From Microbacterium sp. LWO14-1.2 (lineage in GTDB: Bacteria; Actinomycetota; Actinomycetes; Actinomycetales; Microbacteriaceae), in assembly GCF_038397715.1 (NCBI RefSeq), contig NZ_CP151633.1:434001-498000 (forward strand): a DNA stretch of 64,000 nucleotides, read 5' to 3'. The notes under the pieces were generated by a model that saw only the letters and a program-made list of their open reading frames with translations, ran no database searches and was not told the DNA's origin. Made by a program: the position numbers and the translations under genes. The first letter of the stretch is position 1. Each line of letters opens with the position of its first letter. Positions 23,452 through 30,748 of the stretch are shown here, one piece after another.

Positions 23452-26061
23452 ATGAAGACCCATCGACAGCGCCGGCGAGCAGCCGCGGTCACGGCGGCGC
23501 TCGCCGCGACCGCGCTGGCCGTCGGCCTCGCACCCGGCGCCTCCTGGGCGGAGACGACCGCCCCGTCACCCGAGCCCACCGAGGCCTCCGCGCCGCCGAC
23601 CACGGCAGACCCGACGCCCCCGCCCGCGGAGGAGACGGCAGCCCCCGCGCCGTCCGCGACTCCGGCTCCGAGCGAGACCGCGCCGAGCCAGCCGGCCCCC
23701 GACGACGAGTCGGCGCGCCGGAGCGCAGGACAGGCGGCGCCACGCCAGGGCGTCGGAGTCTCGCCGCTCTCGGCATCCGGCCCCTATATGGGCTGGAGCA
23801 GCTACAGCATGCAGGTGTACGAGGGCGGGCAGTGGATCACCGCCGATCAGATCATCGCGCAGTCCGACGCCATGCACGACAAGCTGCAGAAGTTCGGCTA
23901 CGAGTACATCAACATCGACGCCGGATGGAACGGCGGGCAGGACGAGTACGGCCGCCCCATCCCCAGCGCGACGCTCTACCCCGACGGCCTCGACGCGGTG
24001 ATCGACCACATCCACGGCAACGGCCAGAAGGTCGGACTGTACCTGATCCCCGGCATGAGCCTCGAGACGGCGCAGAAGGCCCTCCCGATCTACAACGCCC
24101 CCGGCTGCACGACCGAGAACCTGCTCAAGCAGCCTCTCCAGCAGGGCGACTACTGGGGCTTCGGCTACCGACTCGACTTCGACAACCCCTGCACGACGAA
24201 GTACATCGACTCGATCGCCGACCTGCTCGGCGACTGGGGCGTCGACTTCATCAAGTTCGACAGCGTGACCCCGGGATCGGGCGTGAGCGATCTGTCGATG
24301 GACGCCCGCGAAGAGGTCGCGGCGTGGTCGCAGGCGCTCGCGCGCAACGACATCTGGTTCGAGCTGTCCTGGGCCGTCGACATCGACTACGCCGACTACT
24401 GGAAGGAGTACGCCGACGGCTGGCGCGTCGACTGGGACGTCGAGTGCTACTGCGGCGACGAGGCGCTGACCACGTGGGAGAACGTCGCACGCCTGTTCCC
24501 GCGTCTCTCAGACTGGTGGCGTCACGGCGGCCCCGCCGGGTGGAACGACCTCGACTCCCTCAACGTCGGCAACGGCAAGATGGACGGGCTCACCAAGGAC
24601 GAGCGCCGCACGGCCGCCACCCTGTGGGCCACGGCCGCCGCCCCGTTCTACCTCGGCAACGACCTCACGAACCTCGATCAGTACGGACTCGAGCTCGTGA
24701 CCAACCCCGAGGTCATCGCCGTCAACCAGGCGGGCGTCCCCGCCCGCCCCGTCTCGACGGCGACCAAGCACCAGGTCTGGTACTCGCTCGCCCCCGACGG
24801 GACCTACACGGTCGCGCTCTACAACCTCGGACGAGCGGATGCCGACATCACGGTCGACTTCGCCGACATCGGCCTCGACGGATCGGCGAAGGTCCGCGAC
24901 CTGTGGTCGCGGAAGAACCTGGGCACCGCCGACGGCAGCTTCACGGCCGAGAGCGTGCCGATCCACGGCGTGCGCCTGCTCAAGGTCACGCCGGCCAAGC
25001 AGTCGGTGCTGACGGTCAACGACGACGCCCTGCGCGTCACGTACGCCGGCGAGTGGACGCGCAACGGCGGCGCGGAGCTGCCGGCGACGTCGCAGCCGTT
25101 CACGGTCGCCGTCACCGACACCCCGGGAGGCGGTACCCCGAACCCGCCGGCCACCGGCGTCACGGTCACGCTGAACGACGACGACTCGCGGATCGCCTAC
25201 AGCGGGTCGTGGGGCTACAGCAGCAACCGCGGGCTCGGCGATCACGGAGACGACGTGCACTACGCCGAGGCGAACGGCGCGGCGTTCCAGTACACGTTCC
25301 AGGGCACGGGCATCCAGTACGTCACCGAGAAGCACGAGTCGCAGGGCGACGTCGAGGTGTACCTCGACGGGCAGCTCGTCGACACCGTGAGCACGTACCT
25401 CGATCCGTCCGACGGTCGACTGTCGCAGCAGGTCGTGTACAGCGTGTCCGACCTGCCGAGCGGCAGCCACACGCTGCGCGTCGTGAAGAAGTCCGGTTCG
25501 TTCATGCTCCTCGACAAGCTCGTCGTCACGCTCGACAGCCAGCTGAGCACGACGTCCGGCGCCTTCAACAAGGCGGCACCGGCCGACGTGTCGGTCGATC
25601 TGCTGCGCGACCCGAGCGCCCTGAGCTCGATCAGCGTCGGCGGAGGGGCGCTCGAGCGCGATGTCGACTACACGGTCGACGGGAGCACGGTGACGCTCGC
25701 TTCGGCGTACCTCGCCACCCTCCCGGTCGGAGACGCCGTGCTCGACTTCGCCTTCGCAGGCGACCACCTCGACGACGTGCACTCCACGACGACCGATGGC
25801 GACAGGGTGTCCTTCACGTTCCGTGGCACGGCGGTGTCGTGGATCGCGCCGAAGGGTCCCGATCAGGGCACGGTCGACGTGTACGTCGACGGCACGAAGG
25901 TCGAGACCGTCGACACCCATCACGCGACGCGGCTCACCTCGCAAAAGCTGTTCGCGGTCTCCGGACTGAAGGACAAGGAGCACACGATCGAGATCGTCAA
26001 GACCTCGGGCGACGTCCTCCGCACCGACGTCTTCGCCTACACGGTGAGGAAGGTCGGCTGA
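23452..26061 (+). CDS. Secreted multi-domain GH27 alpha-galactosidase
   Basis: An 869-residue exported enzyme. A signal peptide (cut near ASWA-ET, residue 33) leads into a Pro/Ala/Thr linker to about residue 80, then a GH27 barrel (about 105-430): YMGWSSYSMQ, YINIDAGWNGG, nucleophile Asp270 in DFIKFDS, probable acid/base Asp329 in WRVDWDVECY. After a small beta domain come two related C-terminal modules (about 570-700 and 745-869) with QYTFQGTGIQYV and SFTFRGTAVSWI, separated by an X2-like Ig stretch. These may bind polysaccharide. GH27 also contains beta-L-arabinopyranosidases, so the exact sugar is open. No sortase signal is seen. Confidence 0.9.
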   Translation: MKTHRQRRRAAAVTAALAATALAVGLAPGASWAETTAPSPEPTEASAPPTTADPTPPPAEETAAPAPSATPAPSETAPSQPAPDDESARRSAGQAAPRQGVGVSPLSASGPYMGWSSYSMQVYEGGQWITADQIIAQSDAMHDKLQKFGYEYINIDAGWNGGQDEYGRPIPSATLYPDGLDAVIDHIHGNGQKVGLYLIPGMSLETAQKALPIYNAPGCTTENLLKQPLQQGDYWGFGYRLDFDNPCTTKYIDSIADLLGDWGVDFIKFDSVTPGSGVSDLSMDAREEVAAWSQALARNDIWFELSWAVDIDYADYWKEYADGWRVDWDVECYCGDEALTTWENVARLFPRLSDWWRHGGPAGWNDLDSLNVGNGKMDGLTKDERRTAATLWATAAAPFYLGNDLTNLDQYGLELVTNPEVIAVNQAGVPARPVSTATKHQVWYSLAPDGTYTVALYNLGRADADITVDFADIGLDGSAKVRDLWSRKNLGTADGSFTAESVPIHGVRLLKVTPAKQSVLTVNDDALRVTYAGEWTRNGGAELPATSQPFTVAVTDTPGGGTPNPPATGVTVTLNDDDSRIAYSGSWGYSSNRGLGDHGDDVHYAEANGAAFQYTFQGTGIQYVTEKHESQGDVEVYLDGQLVDTVSTYLDPSDGRLSQQVVYSVSDLPSGSHTLRVVKKSGSFMLLDKLVVTLDSQLSTTSGAFNKAAPADVSVDLLRDPSALSSISVGGGALERDVDYTVDGSTVTLASAYLATLPVGDAVLDFAFAGDHLDDVHSTTTDGDRVSFTFRGTAVSWIAPKGPDQGTVDVYVDGTKVETVDTHHATRLTSQKLFAVSGLKDKEHTIEIVKTSGDVLRTDVFAYTVRKVG

Positions 26062-26067
26062 TCGGAC

Positions 26068-26100
26068 GGGGGCGGATCCGCCATGGGTGGATCCGCCCCC
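26068..26100 (+). terminator. Terminator of the GH36-GH27 unit
   Basis: 12-bp arms (26068-26079 and 26089-26100) directly after the GH27 stop. Confidence 0.8.
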
Positions 26101-26133
26101 GCATCCGGTCACCGTGATGTCCGACCCCCGGGG

Positions 26134-26139
26134 CACACT
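26134..26139 (+). promoter_or_regulatory. Putative -10 of leaderless ridA transcript
   Basis: CACACT exactly 6 bases before ATG 26146. Confidence 0.4.
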
Positions 26140-26145
26140 CGGGTC

Positions 26146-26547
26146 ATGGAGATCACACTCACGCAACCGGCGGGGCTCGTCGTCAGCCCCGCCTTCAGTC
26201 ATGTCGCGGTCGTGCCTGCGGGCGCGACCACGATCTACGTCGGCGGTCAGAACGGCGTCGACGAGACCGGCGCCGTCGTATCCCACGACGCCGGAGAACA
26301 GGCGCTCCGCGCCGTCGAGAATGCCCGAACGGCTCTCGCCTCACAGGGCGCCTCGCTCGACGACGTGATCAGCTGGACGATCTATCTCCATCAGGATGCC
26401 GATCTGCGCGCCGCTTACGGCGCCGTCGCCGCGACGCTCGCACGCGAGGGGGCGCCGCCTCTCGTCAGCGCGGCTCTCGTCGCGGGGCTCGCCGTCCCCG
26501 GCGCGGTCATCGAGGTGAGTGCGATCGCCGCCGTGATGCGCGAGTGA
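26146..26547 (+). CDS. RidA/YjgF-family protein
   Basis: A 133-residue trimeric-type RidA homologue; classical members hydrolyse reactive 2-aminoacrylate and related imines. TIYVGGQNGVDETGAVV resembles the family's strand-loop with bound substrate, and the C-terminus VPGAVIEVSAIA is typical. The arginine that binds the carboxylate in true RidA (usually in an SR or GQ-R context) is not obvious, so it may belong to an Rid1-7 subgroup with another substrate. It is monocistronic and converges on dinB. Confidence 0.8.
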   Translation: MEITLTQPAGLVVSPAFSHVAVVPAGATTIYVGGQNGVDETGAVVSHDAGEQALRAVENARTALASQGASLDDVISWTIYLHQDADLRAAYGAVAATLAREGAPPLVSAALVAGLAVPGAVIEVSAIAAVMRE

Positions 26548-26578
26548 CCCCGAGTCCGTCGCCGGGGCGGCGATGTCC

Positions 26579-27655
26579 TCAGATGCGACCGCGCACGGGC
26601 GTGCGCTCGACGCCGTCCCCGCCCTGGGGCATCGCCATCTCCGCACGGACGCCCAGCAGACGCACCTCGCGGTCGGCATCCAGCGTGGCGCCCAGCGCGA
26701 GGGCGGCGGCGACGACGTCCTGCCGCTGCATCGTGGGCGCGGTCAGCTTGCGACCGAAGGTCTTCGTCTCGAACGGCGCGTAGCGCACCTTCAGATTCAC
26801 GCGAATCACAGGGCGTCCCTCCGCGGCGCAGTCATCGAACGCCTGCCCGGCGAGATCGGCGAGCGCGGCCTCGACCTCGCCCGGCGTCGTGAGATTCTGC
26901 TGGAAGGTGCTCTCCCTGCTGTGGCTGCGCGCGACCCAGGGCGTGTCGTCGACCACGGCCGGTCCGATCCCCGAGCCGAGCCCGTGGTACCAGACGCCCA
27001 TGCGCGGCCCGAACTCGGCGACGAGCTCCGACTCGTCCGCGTCGGCGAGGTCCCGCACCGTGTCGATGCCGTGCGCGGCCAGCCGCTTCTGCACCTTGGG
27101 CCCGACGCCCCACAGCTCGCGCGTCGCGCGCTCTCCCATCACCTCGAACCAGTTCATCTCGGTGAGGCGGAACACCCCGCGGGGCTTGCCGAACTCCGTC
27201 GCGATCTTGGCGCGCACCTTGTTGTCGCCGATGCCGACCGAGCAGTGCAGGCCGGTGGCCTCGAGCACCGCCGCCTGCGCCTCGCGCGCGACCTGCTCCG
27301 GGTCGTCGGTCGAAACGCCGAGGAAGCACTCGTCCCAGCCGATGACCTCCAGGACGACGCCGGGGAGCCCGCGCAGCGTCTCCATCACCTGCGCCGACGC
27401 CGACTCGTAGGCCTCGTGGTCGACGGGCAGGAACACCGCATCGTCCGGAGCCTTGCGCGCGGCGATCTTCAACGGCATCCCCGACCCGATGCCGAAGGCG
27501 CGCGCCTCGTACGAGGCCGTCGAGACCACGGCTCTCTCGGTCGGGTCGCCGCGTCCGCCGACGATCACGGGCACACCGGCAAGCTCGGGGCGCCGCAGCA
27601 CCTCGACGGCGGCGATGAACTGGTCCATGTCCACGTGCAGCACCCAGTCGGCCAT
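26579..27655 (-). CDS. dinB: Y-family DNA polymerase IV, DinB2-like
   Basis: A 358-residue translesion polymerase. The metal-binding acids are present: Asp9 in HVDMDQFIAAVE, and Asp108-Glu109 in IGWDECFLG (usually SIDEA). Helix-hairpin-helix LWGVGPKVQKRLAAHGI follows, then the little-finger domain. The steric-gate position, Phe or Tyr in most DinB proteins, is Ile14. Mycobacterial DinB2 also has an aliphatic residue (Leu14, from memory) and uses ribonucleotides readily. The C-terminal clamp-binding motif is not clear. ATG 27655 with a CACACT hexamer 6 bases upstream defines the start; longer frames run across the divergent sequence. Confidence 0.9.
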   Translation of the reverse strand: MADWVLHVDMDQFIAAVEVLRRPELAGVPVIVGGRGDPTERAVVSTASYEARAFGIGSGMPLKIAARKAPDDAVFLPVDHEAYESASAQVMETLRGLPGVVLEVIGWDECFLGVSTDDPEQVAREAQAAVLEATGLHCSVGIGDNKVRAKIATEFGKPRGVFRLTEMNWFEVMGERATRELWGVGPKVQKRLAAHGIDTVRDLADADESELVAEFGPRMGVWYHGLGSGIGPAVVDDTPWVARSHSRESTFQQNLTTPGEVEAALADLAGQAFDDCAAEGRPVIRVNLKVRYAPFETKTFGRKLTAPTMQRQDVVAAALALGATLDADREVRLLGVRAEMAMPQGGDGVERTPVRGRI

Positions 27656-27661
27656 GCAACG

Positions 27662-27667
27662 AGTGTG
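27662..27667 (-). promoter_or_regulatory. Putative -10 of leaderless dinB transcript
   Basis: CACACT on the minus strand, 6 bases before ATG 27655. No LexA/SOS box was recognised nearby. Confidence 0.4.
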
Positions 27668-27717
27668 GCCGCATGCCGCGGGGATGTCATCCCCCTTGCC
27701 GTGATCCGCGAGCGGCG

Positions 27718-28110
27718 TCAGCCGATCGCGACGGCGATGGCCGTCGCGATCACCGCGAGCAGCGGAAGGGTGCCCTGCATGGCCGCCGCGCGGGCCTTGG
27801 TGCGGTCGGAGAGCACGAGCACGAGGGCGGCCGCGACCATCATCCCGGTGCCGGCGAAGACGAGCGTCAGCCCGACGGTCGGCGCACCCACGATCACGAG
27901 ACCGATGCCGATCAGCGTCGTCAGGGCGAGGAAGAGGTTGTAGAACCCCTGATTGAAGGCGAGTCCCTTCATCGTGATGGCATCGGCCTCGCTGGGCACG
28001 CCGAAGATCTTGCGGGTCTCGGGCTCCGTCCACTTGAGCGACTCGAGCGCGAAGATGAAGACGTGGAAGGCAGCGGCAGCGGCTGCCAGGACGAGACCGA
28101 CGATGAGCAT
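27718..28110 (-). CDS. DUF1304 membrane protein
   Basis: A 130-residue protein with four hydrophobic helices and the DUF1304 pattern FHVFIFALESLKW and NQGFYNLFLALTTLIG. The function is unknown; members are small inner-membrane proteins. It has its own likely leaderless promoter (28117-28122) and lies downstream of the CPBP gene on the same strand with a 27-base gap. Confidence 0.85.
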   Translation of the reverse strand: MLIVGLVLAAAAAAFHVFIFALESLKWTEPETRKIFGVPSEADAITMKGLAFNQGFYNLFLALTTLIGIGLVIVGAPTVGLTLVFAGTGMMVAAALVLVLSDRTKARAAAMQGTLPLLAVIATAIAVAIG

Positions 28111-28116
28111 GAGTCG

Positions 28117-28122
28117 ATCGTA
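28117..28122 (-). promoter_or_regulatory. Putative -10 of leaderless DUF1304 transcript
   Basis: TACGAT on the minus strand, 6 bases before ATG 28110. Confidence 0.5.
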
Positions 28123-28137
28123 TCGAGCGACCGCCGG

Positions 28138-29022
28138 CTAGACGAGGAAGATCGGCAGCAGACCGGGGTTGTGCGCGTGCACCAGCACTCCGAAGACCAC
28201 CGCGTCGAACAGCAGATGCACGGTGACGACGTAGGCGAGCGAGTGCGTGCGCAGGAAGATGAATCCCTGCAGCAGTGCGAACGGGATCGTGAGCACCGGC
28301 CCCCATGCGCGGTAGCCGAGCTCCCAGAGGAACGACACGAACACGATCGTCTGCAGCACGTTCGCGAGGGCGTCGGGGAAGTGTCGGCGCAGCAGCGCGA
28401 ACACCGTGCAGATGAAGAACAGCTCGTCCCAGATGCCGACCGCGCCGACGCCGACGAACAGCCGCGCGATGAGGTCGGGAGTGTCGACCACGGGCCAGTT
28501 CTGGTACACCCCGCTCGTGATGAAGTAGAACGGCAGGATCAGCCAGCCGAGCACGAGCACGGCGACGAGCCAGCCCCACTGCAGTCGGCCCCAGCGCGTG
28601 CCCGAGCGCCACGGGAAGCTGATCGCGCGGTCGCGGAACACGAAGCGCGACACGAGGTACGGCACGGCGACAGCTCCGCCCAGAGCCAGCGTGAAGCGCA
28701 GCATCGCGAGGTTGTCGAGCTCGGCGGCGAGCGGGATGACGCTGACGATCAGCATCCCGAGCGCGATGAGTGAGAGATCGCGGGTGAGCGACGGTTCGCG
28801 GCGCACGCCGATCACGCGTGCGGATTCCCGGCGCGACCCCACGCTGACGACCTGGTCGGGCACCCGGGGACGAGTCCTCTCCACGAGCCACGCCGACAGG
28901 ATGCCGACGGCCAGGAGGGCCCAGCCGAGCCACGGCGTCTGCAGCACGAAGAAGGCCGGGGCGGCGAGGCACACGAGCACAGCGGGGGCGATGCCCGGCC
29001 ACACCGCCGCGTCGCTCCTCAT
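28138..29022 (-). CDS. CPBP-type intramembrane protease homologue with degenerate motifs
   Basis: A 294-residue protein with about eight membrane helices. The C-terminal half has the CPBP/Rce1 layout: motif 1 reads WDELFFICTVFALLRR where active members have EE-x3-R, motif 2 region is FVSFLWEL, motif 3 is HLLFD. The first glutamate is Asp and the arginine position is not conserved, so proteolysis is doubtful. An alternative start, GTG 29031, overlaps the trmB stop as GTGA and would couple the genes. It is cotranscribed with trmB. Confidence 0.7.
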   Translation of the reverse strand: MRSDAAVWPGIAPAVLVCLAAPAFFVLQTPWLGWALLAVGILSAWLVERTRPRVPDQVVSVGSRRESARVIGVRREPSLTRDLSLIALGMLIVSVIPLAAELDNLAMLRFTLALGGAVAVPYLVSRFVFRDRAISFPWRSGTRWGRLQWGWLVAVLVLGWLILPFYFITSGVYQNWPVVDTPDLIARLFVGVGAVGIWDELFFICTVFALLRRHFPDALANVLQTIVFVSFLWELGYRAWGPVLTIPFALLQGFIFLRTHSLAYVVTVHLLFDAVVFGVLVHAHNPGLLPIFLV

Positions 29023-29027
29023 CGCGG

Positions 29028-29756
29028 TCACGCGCCGCGCGGCGTGCGTCGGTAAACGAGGTCGCGGATGTCGCGCCCCTTCGCGATGCCCTTCCGCTCG
29101 AAGGCGGTCATGACACGCCCCTCGAAGCGCTCGGCCCACTCCCCCTCGAACGCGCGCTCGAAGTCGGGCTCGGCGTCGAGCACCTCGCGCATCTGCAGCG
29201 CGTAGTCCTCCCAGTCCGTAGCGAGCCGCAGCAGGCCTCCGTCGCGCAGGGCACGCGCCGCCGTCGTCCCGAAACCCGGCCGGATGAGACGGCGCTTGGT
29301 GTGCTTCTTCTTGTGCCAGGGATCGGAGAAGAACACCCAGACCTCGGCGGCGGCACCCTCGGGGAGATACGACGCGAGCACCTCGGGGGCGTTCGCCTCG
29401 ACGACGCGCAGGTTCCTCGCGCCCTCACGATCGGCGTCGAGCATCGTGCGCGCGAGACCGGCGCGGAACACCTCGACCGCGAGGAAGTCGTCCTCGGGTC
29501 GGGAGGCGGCGGCAGCGACGATCGCGTGCCCCTGGCCCGAGCCGATCTCGACGTACAGGTCGGCATCGCGGCCGTACTCGACCGCGGGGTCGAGGCGCGC
29601 CTCGGGGTGCACCGAGGTCCATGCGACGTCGCGGGGGACGTCGAGCAGGTAGTGCGGGCCGAGCTCCTCGAAAGCGCGCTCCTGGGCGTCGGACATCCGG
29701 CCGCTGCGGCGCACGAACGACACCGGTTCGTCACGGAAGGTGCGGGGTTCGGGCAT
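29028..29756 (-). CDS. trmB: tRNA (guanine-46-N7)-methyltransferase
   Basis: A 242-residue SAM-dependent methyltransferase that makes m7G46 in the tRNA variable loop. It shows the SAM motif DLYVEIGSGQGH, VEVFRAGLAR, the family hallmark FFSDPWHKKKHTKRRL and the C-terminal catalytic-side TDWEDYA. ATG 29756 has TACCCT and then GGAGTC directly upstream, fitting a leaderless start. It is upstream of, and nearly overlapping, the CPBP-like gene. Confidence 0.95.
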   Translation of the reverse strand: MPEPRTFRDEPVSFVRRSGRMSDAQERAFEELGPHYLLDVPRDVAWTSVHPEARLDPAVEYGRDADLYVEIGSGQGHAIVAAAASRPEDDFLAVEVFRAGLARTMLDADREGARNLRVVEANAPEVLASYLPEGAAAEVWVFFSDPWHKKKHTKRRLIRPGFGTTAARALRDGGLLRLATDWEDYALQMREVLDAEPDFERAFEGEWAERFEGRVMTAFERKGIAKGRDIRDLVYRRTPRGA

Positions 29757-29762
29757 GACTCC

Positions 29763-29768
29763 AGGGTA
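29763..29768 (-). promoter_or_regulatory. Putative -10 of leaderless trmB transcript
   Basis: TACCCT on the minus strand, 6 bases before ATG 29756. Confidence 0.45.
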
Positions 29769-29786
29769 GTCGGCGACCGACCGCGC

Positions 29787-30626
29787 TCAGGATGCCGGGG
29801 CGGTCACGAAGTCGATGAGCTCCTCGACGCGACCGAGCAGCGCCGGCTCCAGATCCCGGTAGGTGCGCACCTTCGAGAGGATGTGCTGCCACGCGCGCGC
29901 GGTGTCGGCCTGGGTCTCGTGCGGCCAGCCGAAGGCGCGGCAGATGCCGGTCTTCCAGTCGATCCCCCGCGGGATCTCCGGCCAGGCCCTGATGCCGAGG
30001 GCACGGGGCGTGACGCACTGCCAGACGTCCACGAACGGGTGGCCGACGATCTTCACGTGCCGGCCGTGCGGTCCCCGGGCGACGGCGTCCGCGATCCGCG
30101 ACTCCTTGGATCCGGGCACCAGGTGGTCGACGAGCACGCCGTAGCGGCGGGTGGCGCTCGGAGGCTCCTCCGCCAGGAGCTCATCGAGCAGATCGACGCC
30201 CTGAAGGTACTCCACGACGACGCCCTCGACGCGCAGGTCGGCGCCCCACACCTTCTCGACGAGCTCGGCGTCATGACGGCCCTCGACGAGGATGCGGCTG
30301 GGGAGCGCTATCCGTGCCCGCTGATCGGCGACCGCGAAGGACCCGGATGCCGTGCGCTTCGCGCCCTGCTGCCTCGCCGCCGGGGGCGTGAGCCGCACCG
30401 CGGCACCGTCGATGAGGAACCCGCCGCCGAGCGGGAACAGGCGCTTCCGCCCGAGGCGGTCCTCGAGTTCGACGTTCCCGCCCTGCACACGCGTGACCGC
30501 ACCGCAGAAGCCGTCGGACGCGACCTCGACCACGAGGTCGATCTCCGCCGCGACGTCGGGAACCGGCTTCTTGCCCCGGTCTCTCCACCCCGTCGCGAGC
30601 ACGTCGGATCCGTACCTGTCGTCCAT
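29787..30626 (-). CDS. DUF3097-family protein
   Basis: A 279-residue actinobacterial protein of unknown function. The N-terminus MDDRYGSDVL is typical of DUF3097; a small beta domain is followed by a Toprim-like region with ILVEGRHDAELVEKVWG and YGVLVDHLVPGSKE, in which the conserved Glu and Asp-x-x could bind metal, as in primase/topoisomerase folds. That suggests a nucleic-acid or nucleotide role, but none is shown. It is a single gene, with TACGCT 7 bases before ATG 30626. Confidence 0.8.
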   Translation of the reverse strand: MDDRYGSDVLATGWRDRGKKPVPDVAAEIDLVVEVASDGFCGAVTRVQGGNVELEDRLGRKRLFPLGGGFLIDGAAVRLTPPAARQQGAKRTASGSFAVADQRARIALPSRILVEGRHDAELVEKVWGADLRVEGVVVEYLQGVDLLDELLAEEPPSATRRYGVLVDHLVPGSKESRIADAVARGPHGRHVKIVGHPFVDVWQCVTPRALGIRAWPEIPRGIDWKTGICRAFGWPHETQADTARAWQHILSKVRTYRDLEPALLGRVEELIDFVTAPAS

Positions 30627-30633
30627 GCCTTCC

Positions 30634-30639
30634 AGCGTA
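30634..30639 (-). promoter_or_regulatory. Putative -10 of leaderless DUF3097 transcript
   Basis: TACGCT on the minus strand, 7 bases before ATG 30626. Confidence 0.4.
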
Positions 30640-30704
30640 TGTGTCTCCGCTGAGGGCGAACGCTCATCCGCGCTCGGATGCTGTCGCGTGTCGGACTCAG
30701 TGCA

Positions 30705-30710
30705 TAGACT
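30705..30710 (+). promoter_or_regulatory. Putative -10 of the TPM-pspA operon
   Basis: TAGACT, extended by TGCA, lies 38 bases before the ATG at 30749, leaving room for the GGAGGG ribosome-binding site. Confidence 0.4.
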
Positions 30711-30748
30711 CGTGCCATGGGGCTCGGCTGCCGGTCGGAGGGAAGACG

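Noticed and set aside
23535-23700. Pro/Ala/Thr-rich stretch as a frameshift or repeat array
   Set aside because: It is an ordinary linker after the signal peptide of a secreted enzyme, in frame throughout.
24508-26286. Long minus-strand frame inside the GH27 gene
   Set aside because: Antisense shadow with no recognisable fold; the plus-strand glycosidase explains the region.
26579-29002. A much longer dinB frame running to ~29 kb
   Set aside because: The upstream part is Arg/Ala/Pro shadow sequence opposite DUF1304 and CPBP-like genes; DinB starts normally at 27655.
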